From: Priapulus caudatus | Lineage: Eukaryota; Priapulida; Priapulimorpha; Priapulimorphida; Priapulidae | Reading direction: 5' to 3' | Length of the DNA stretch: 37,164 nt | Assembly: GCF_000485595.1 (NCBI RefSeq) | Contig: NW_014577673.1 | Span: 111,256-148,419 of the forward strand | Part shown: one piece after another, positions 32,328-37,164 of the stretch | Position numbering within the stretch: position 1 is the stretch's first letter | Layout of the letters: each line of letters opens with the position of its first letter | Notes under the pieces: model-generated | What the model saw: the letters and a program-made list of their open reading frames with translations, nothing else | The model's database searches: none | What the model was told of the DNA's origin: nothing | Program-made: the position numbers and the translations under genes

Positions 32328-32379
32328 ATCAAGAGTACATAAGAGAGATTTGTATCTCTCTTAATATCATAATCTTGAT
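32328..32379. repeat. Bulged stem-loop
   Basis: AAGAGAGAT (32341-32349) pairs with ATCTCTCTT (32354-32362) over a TTGT loop. An outer ATCAAGA/TCTTGAT pair (32328-32334, 32373-32379) extends it across an internal loop. It is possibly a small foldback element. Confidence 0.5.
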
Positions 32380-32450
32380 ATATATGAATATAAAATAATA
32401 TATATTTAGTTTAATAATCATTTGTTTATATTATCTTCTGCTTTTATTCT

Positions 32451-32473
32451 CTCTCTCTCTCTCTCTCTCTCTC
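32451..32473. repeat. (CT)n microsatellite
   Basis: Eleven CT dinucleotides, followed by more CT-rich sequence to about 32,502. Confidence 0.95.
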
Positions 32474-32870
32474 GTCCATTCCCTCGTCTCTCCTCTCTCT
32501 CGCTTGTTAAACTCTGACTACGTCCAACAATTTCTCTAATGGCTAAAATTTGTAAAATTTTTGTTGCCATTTTTTTACATTAAAAGTAAGTACTAACGGG
32601 ACTAAACGTATCGTCAAATTCTTACCTGATAAGATTGTTTCTCACTAGCTAAACATCCAAAAAACTGGACGATTTTGATTTATGTTCCTGACATTAATTG
32701 CTTTCTATGGGCTTGTATGAGTCACGAGTGTATGTCACACAATCGAACAATATAGTAAAATAGGAAGTATAATGCAGCAATTTAACCATAAAAAGTGAAC
32801 AGAATTACTTATATTTTGTGAAAAAGTGGAAATGTATTTTTTATTTTTACTATTTACGGCGACAGCGCCC

Positions 32871-32890
32871 TCTACCGGGGCTGATATGGC
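32871..32890 (-). promoter_or_regulatory. CTCF-like motif
   Basis: The - strand reads CCCCGGTAGAGGGCGCTGTC, close to the bilaterian CTCF core CCASYAGRKGGCGC. It sits just before the minisatellite region. Single motifs of this length occur by chance, so binding is uncertain. Confidence 0.35.
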
Positions 32891-32964
32891 GTGATCACGT
32901 TATCTCTCAGTTACTCGTATCTTCGTGACGTGTTTTGCTCCCCTTCTGCAATTCTCGCCGTTGT

Positions 32965-34805
32965 CACGGTCTGAGATTACCCTTCTGATTACCCCAGTCT
33001 GAAATTACCCCCCAGCACCTCGTGCGCATGCGTGACGCATGCGCAGTAGCGCTGGATAATGAGACGGCCGCGCCACAGTCTGAAGTAGGCAGGGTAAATT
33101 CATGACTGGGGTAATTTCGTGTCAGACCGGTCTGAAATTGTTCGCGGCAAAGTATATATCTTAACCCGGGTGCCCATAGGCGGGTAAATTCAGACTGGGG
33201 TAATCTCCGACCGGTCTGGAATTGTTCCGCAGCAAATTTATATCTTAACCCGGGTGCCCATAAGGCGGGTAAATTCAGCACTGGGGTAATCTCAGACACC
33301 GGTCTGGAATTGTTTGCGCAAATTATATCTTAACCTGCTAGGTGCCCATGGGAGGGTAAATTCAGACTGGGGTAATCTCAGACCGGACTGGAAATGTTCG
33401 CGCAAATTATATCTTAACCTGGGGTGCCCATATATAGGAGTATAATGTCCAGACAGGGGTAATCTCAGAGACCGGGCTGGAATTGTTCCGCAATTATAGT
33501 GCTTAAAACCATGGGTGCCATATATAGGAGGGGTAAATTCAGACTCAGGGTAATCTCAGAACCGGCTGGAATTGTTTGCCGCAAATTAATATCTGGGTGC
33601 CGCAATAGAGAGGTAAATTCTCAGACTGGGGGTAATCTCAGACCGGGCTTGGAATTGTTCGCGGCATTATATCTTAAGAACCATGCAGGGTGCCCATAGG
33701 AGGGTAATATTCAGACTGGGGGTTAATCTCAGACCGGGCTGGAATTGTTCGCGCAAATTATATCCTTAACCTGCATGGGTGCCCATGGGAGGATTAGTTA
33801 TTAGACTGGGGTAAATCTCAGACCGGTTGGAATTGTTCGCCAGCAATTTATAGTCTTCTAAAACGCAGCTCCATATAGGAGGGTATTTTCAAACTGGGCT
33901 GGAATTGTTCGCGCAAAATTATATCTGGGTGCCCATAGGCAGGCGTAAGATTCAGACTGGGGTAATCTTCAGACGCGGGCTGGAATTGTTCGCGGAAATT
34001 ATAATCTTAAAACCATGCAGGGTGCCATTATGGAGGGTAAAAATTTCAACTGGCGGTAATCTCAGACGGGCTGGAATTGTTCCCGCGCAAATTTAATCTT
34101 TAACTGCTGGCTGCCATGAGGGTTAATTCAGACCGGGGTTATCTCAAACCCGGATCTGGAATTGTTCGCGCAGAATTATAATCGTTAAAACGCAGCTCCA
34201 TAAGGAGGCGTATTTTTCAAACTGGCCTGGAATTGTTCGCCGCAAATTATCATCTCCTAACCGTGGGTGCCCATAGGAGGTAAATTCAGACTGGGGTAAT
34301 CCTCAGGACCGGGCTGGGAATTGTGTTTGCGCAAATTAATATCTGGGTGCCCAATGGGCAGGGTATCGAATGTCAGACTTGGGGTAATCTCAGACGGACA
34401 TGGAAATGTTCGCGGCGACATTACTATCTTAACTGGGTGCCCAAGGAGGGTAAATGTCAGTACTGGGGGTAACTCAGACCGGGCGTGGGTGGATTTGTTC
34501 GCGCAAATTATATTTTAAAACCAATGCGGGTGCCCAGAGAGGGGTAAATTCCAGTCCTGGGGGTACATCTCCAGACCGGGCTGGAATTGTTTCGCGTCGA
34601 GCAAATTATTCCTTAACCATGGGTGCGCCCAAGAGGGTAGATTTCAGACTGGGGTAATCTCAGACCGGTCTGGAATTGTTCGCTGCCACGAATTATATGC
34701 TTAACCTGGTCCCGATCAGAAGGGTATAATTCTGACAGGGGTACATCGTCAGACCGGGCGGAATGTGGTTTCACTGCAAATTATAATCTAACGCTGAGTG
34801 CACAT
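32965..34805. repeat. About 80-90-bp minisatellite array, about 20 copies
   Basis: The unit runs GGGTGCCCATAGGAGGGTAA, ATTCAGACTGGGGTAATCTC, AGACCGGGCTGGAATTGTTC, GCGCAAATTATATCTTAACC. The array proper spans about 33,080-34,805. The segment at 32,965-33,010 is the same GGTCTGAGATTACCC/CAGTCTGAAATTACC sequence in inverted orientation. Copies carry many single-base insertions and deletions, mostly in homopolymers, so some variation may be long-read error. Short open frames within are meaningless. Confidence 0.92.
33024..33044. promoter_or_regulatory. Double NRF1-like palindrome
   Basis: GCGCATGCGT, G, ACGCATGCGC is a perfect 21-base palindrome whose halves each match the NRF1 motif GCGCAYGCG. 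It lies between the inverted repeat fragment at 32,965-33,010 and the minisatellite array. Confidence 0.4.
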
Positions 34806-35886
34806 AGGAGGGTTAGAGGAAGGAGGAGAAGAGGAGAAGGAGGAGAATGAGGATGGGGGAATGGGTGTTGGAGGTAAGGAAGAGAAGGGGAAGGCAGGGA
34901 AGTGAGGCAAGGAGGAGCGTAAAGAGCAGGAGAGGAGGGGAGCAGTTGATGGAGATCGATGAAGAAAGGTCGTGGAGGGAGGGGTAGGGGGCAGGAGGAG
35001 GAGGAGGCAGGAGGAGGAGGGAGAAGGTGTCTGGAGGAGGATGGGAAGGTGTGAGGAAGAGGGGAGAAGGTGTTGGAGTAGGAAGGAGGAGGAGGAGAGG
35101 AGGGGGAGGAAGGAGGGGGGAGGAGGAGGGCGGAGAAGGTGATGGAGATCGACTGAAGAACGGCTCATGGAGGACGGAGTTGGGGCAGGAGAGGAGGAGG
35201 AGGGGAGAAGGTGTTGGAGGACGATGGGAGGTGGAGGAGAGGCGGAGGAGGAGGGAGAAGGTGCTTGGAGTAGGAGGAGGTAGGAGGAGGAGGGGAGAAG
35301 GAGGGAGGAGGAGGAGAGCGAGGCAGGGGGAGAGGAGGGGGAGAGGAGGAGCGGAAGAAAGGTGATGAAGAATCGCAATTGAAGAGGTCTGCGAGAGGAG
35401 TAGGGGCAGGAGGAGGAGGAAGGAGAGGGGAGAACGGATGACTGGGAGTAGGGGGACAGAAAGGAGGAGGGGAGGCGAGGAGAAGGAGGAGGAGGGGAGA
35501 GGGGGAAGAGAGAGGACGGACAGGTGATGGAGGGTCGAAATGAAGAAGGGTTAAGAAGAAGGAAGAGTAGGGGCAGGAGGAGGAGAAGGAGGAGGCGGAG
35601 GAAGGAGAGAGGTGATAGAGTAGGAGGAGGAGAGAAAGGGGTAGAGGATGAGAGGGGAAGAGGGCGGGGGGGAGGGAAGGCGGAGGAGGTGAGATTTGGA
35701 GGAGGAAGGGGGCAGGGGTAGCGCAGGACAGAGGAAGAGAAGGAGCAGGAGGAGGAGGAGGCAACAACAGGAGAAGGTGATGGAGATCAGAATGAAGGAC
35801 ATGGAGGAGGAGTAGGGCAGGAGGAGGAGATGAGGAGCGAGGAGGAGGAGGATGAGGAGGGGAGGAGGAGAGAGGCAGGAGGAGCA
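34806..35886. repeat. GGA-rich purine tract with a higher-order repeat
   Basis: About 1.08 kb of GGAGGAGGA/GGAGAAGGTG sequence with almost all purines on the + strand. A motif GATGGAGATCGATGAAGAA and variants recurs near 34,951, 35,143, 35,361, 35,523 and 35,777, spacing about 160-250 bases. Such tracts can form triplex or G-rich structures. The long Ser/Pro-rich - strand and Gly/Arg/Glu-rich + strand frames are artefacts. Confidence 0.9.
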
Positions 35887-36950
35887 ATTTCCTAAATAAC
35901 AGCAGAAAATATTGGAAAGCCTGAAAGTGGGACTCGGTGCTGTAGAGTCAATGAATGCATGAATTGTAAAATCGTTATTGTCATTAAAACAAATGTATTG
36001 ATTAGGCTTAGTTATGACGATGGTCGGCATATTTAGACAAGCGTATCATTTGTGACAATTATCCTTGATATAGATGTAACTATCATGCAGTGTCAGGGTA
36101 TAGTGGTCAGATGGGTGTAAGTTGTTCAGAGGGATTAATTGTTGTAGATGATTCTAGACACATCATATACTTGATAGAGCTGTAGGCCGTAGTCATGGTC
36201 AACAGGAAATTATAATAGGCCGGAGAGCTAGGAGGGGTCCCACCGTCACCCCAACCCACAAAACCTCGAACCAATATTTTTCGAGCCCCATGACGCCCTG
36301 ATCACAGAAAATAAATGTACATTGCGTATTTGGAATGAAACTCCAGATTATGACGTCCCTAAGCATGGCCGCCATAGTGCAATTTACCCAAAATGTGAAA
36401 AATCATAAAATCGTTATTATTTTGATCAAATAAACAAATGAGGTATCAAAATGACAAGCAATAGAAATGAACAAACCACATCTAATTTTTTAACAAAACA
36501 AACTAATAATAAAAAGATTTATTGCCAAAAAAATGACCTTTAATATCGATTTTGAGTCAAACATTAAAAATTTTATCAAGTCCTCGAAGAAATTACTTAA
36601 CGAGTTTTTCAAAACAAAGCCGAGGTAAATAAAACGTGAATTTAACGGCAGCAGTAGTTCGGCCAATTTGACAGACCGTGACGTAAGCGAGTGAATCGCA
36701 CACGTGAGGTTATTTTGCTCAATGTTCTGGCAAACAAGTTCTGCCAGATATAAGAGTAAGAGTACGATTTGTGTAATGATTAGACTAATCAAATATCTAT
36801 GCTGTATACAATATAAGCGGCGTCATTTTTCGCGACACCGATATTATCCTAATATACGACTACTGTTTCGGCGATATACACAACAATAGCTTCTCACCTT
36901 GTTCTGATAACGCGATAGTAATTCCGATTATATCGATTATTTATTTTATT
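35887..36950. other. Gene-poor AT-rich stretch
   Basis: No gene or known repeat recognised. An AT-rich - strand frame at 36,490-36,792 (100 residues, Leu/Ile-rich) has no recognisable domain and is probably chance. Confidence 0.4.
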
Positions 36951-37164
36951 ATTATTATTATTATACATTAATATTAGTTATTGTTATTCCGAGAGGGGAG
37001 ATCGAGAGGAGAGCGAGATAGAGGAGGGTAGTGGATATAGTGCAGAGAGAGGAGCGCCAAGATAAGAAGAGTAGCATAAAGAGAGAGAGAAGCGCGAGAG
37101 AGGAAGGAAGGCGGGGGGGGATAAGAGGTAGAGAAGAAGAGAGAGAAGAGGAGAGAGAGAGAGA
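36940..37164. repeat. TTA microsatellite and GA-rich window end
   Basis: (TTA)n at about 36,945-36,964 is followed after 36,990 by GAGA-rich sequence with a G-run (37,112-37,119), ending in (GA)n. Confidence 0.85.

Noticed and set aside
34788-36030. Ser/Pro/Leu-rich - strand and Arg/Gly/Glu-rich + strand frames
   Set aside because: Direct translation of the GGA-rich satellite; adjacent frames show the same composition.
36360-36400. Palindromic ATGGCCGCCAT as a promoter/start site
   Set aside because: YY1-like but without a following donor, CCAAT box or open frame.

Overview
The window is nuclear DNA of a protostome animal. Two things show this. A complete, spliced ZNRF1/ZNRF2-type E3 ubiquitin ligase gene lies on the + strand (789-5109, four exons, 248 residues). 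An intact miR-71/miR-2 microRNA cluster lies on the - strand (about 12.81-13.89 kb). The miR-2 family is known from protostomes, and its linkage behind miR-71 is a protostome hallmark. A lophotrochozoan (mollusc, annelid, brachiopod or similar) is my best guess from the large introns, the abundant short DNA transposons and a short CCCTAA-type interstitial repeat, but the sequence does not prove the phylum.

Layout. 1-788: ZNRF upstream region with a perfect CRE palindrome (605-616). 789-5109: the ZNRF gene. Its introns hold a degenerate tRNA-like sequence, a GACGG-tailed repeat, a 64-bp hairpin element with 9-bp target duplications, a 324-bp pogo-like MITE, a CATACGCACGC-type minisatellite and a 144-bp inverted-repeat element. 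5.1-12.2 kb: no gene I recognise; it holds a (TG)n tract, a perfect 19-bp hairpin, a 100-bp hAT-type MITE with 8-bp target duplication and a 31-bp x 3 repeat. 12.8-13.9 kb: on the - strand, in transcription order, miR-71 and then four miR-2 copies, with one extra hairpin between the first and second miR-2. 15.0-15.35 kb: a 36-bp tandem array. 17.74-18.62 kb: an inverted-repeat element built from TTAACTCGAGTTAA palindromes around a 560-bp alternating purine-pyrimidine core. 18.67-20.48 kb: nested tandem repeats ending in a GACGG tail. 20.5-31.5 kb: mostly unannotatable AT-rich DNA with CA/CG simple repeats and a 701-bp hAT-type non-autonomous element. 31.57-31.72 kb: a probable promoter plus a 10-codon first coding exon of an unidentified - strand gene. 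33.0-34.8 kb: a minisatellite of about 80-90 bp. 34.8-35.9 kb: a purine-only GGA-rich satellite. 36.98-37.16 kb: a GA-rich end.

The ZNRF gene and the miRNA cluster are on opposite strands and converge, with 7.7 kb between the ZNRF stop codon and the last miR-2. The pri-miRNA promoter is not visible with certainty. The - strand exon at 31.6 kb and the GC-rich island at 17.2-17.4 kb both lie upstream of miR-71 in its direction of transcription and are candidate sources. Most long open frames elsewhere are artefacts of CA/TG and GGA repeats, which stay open in several frames at once.
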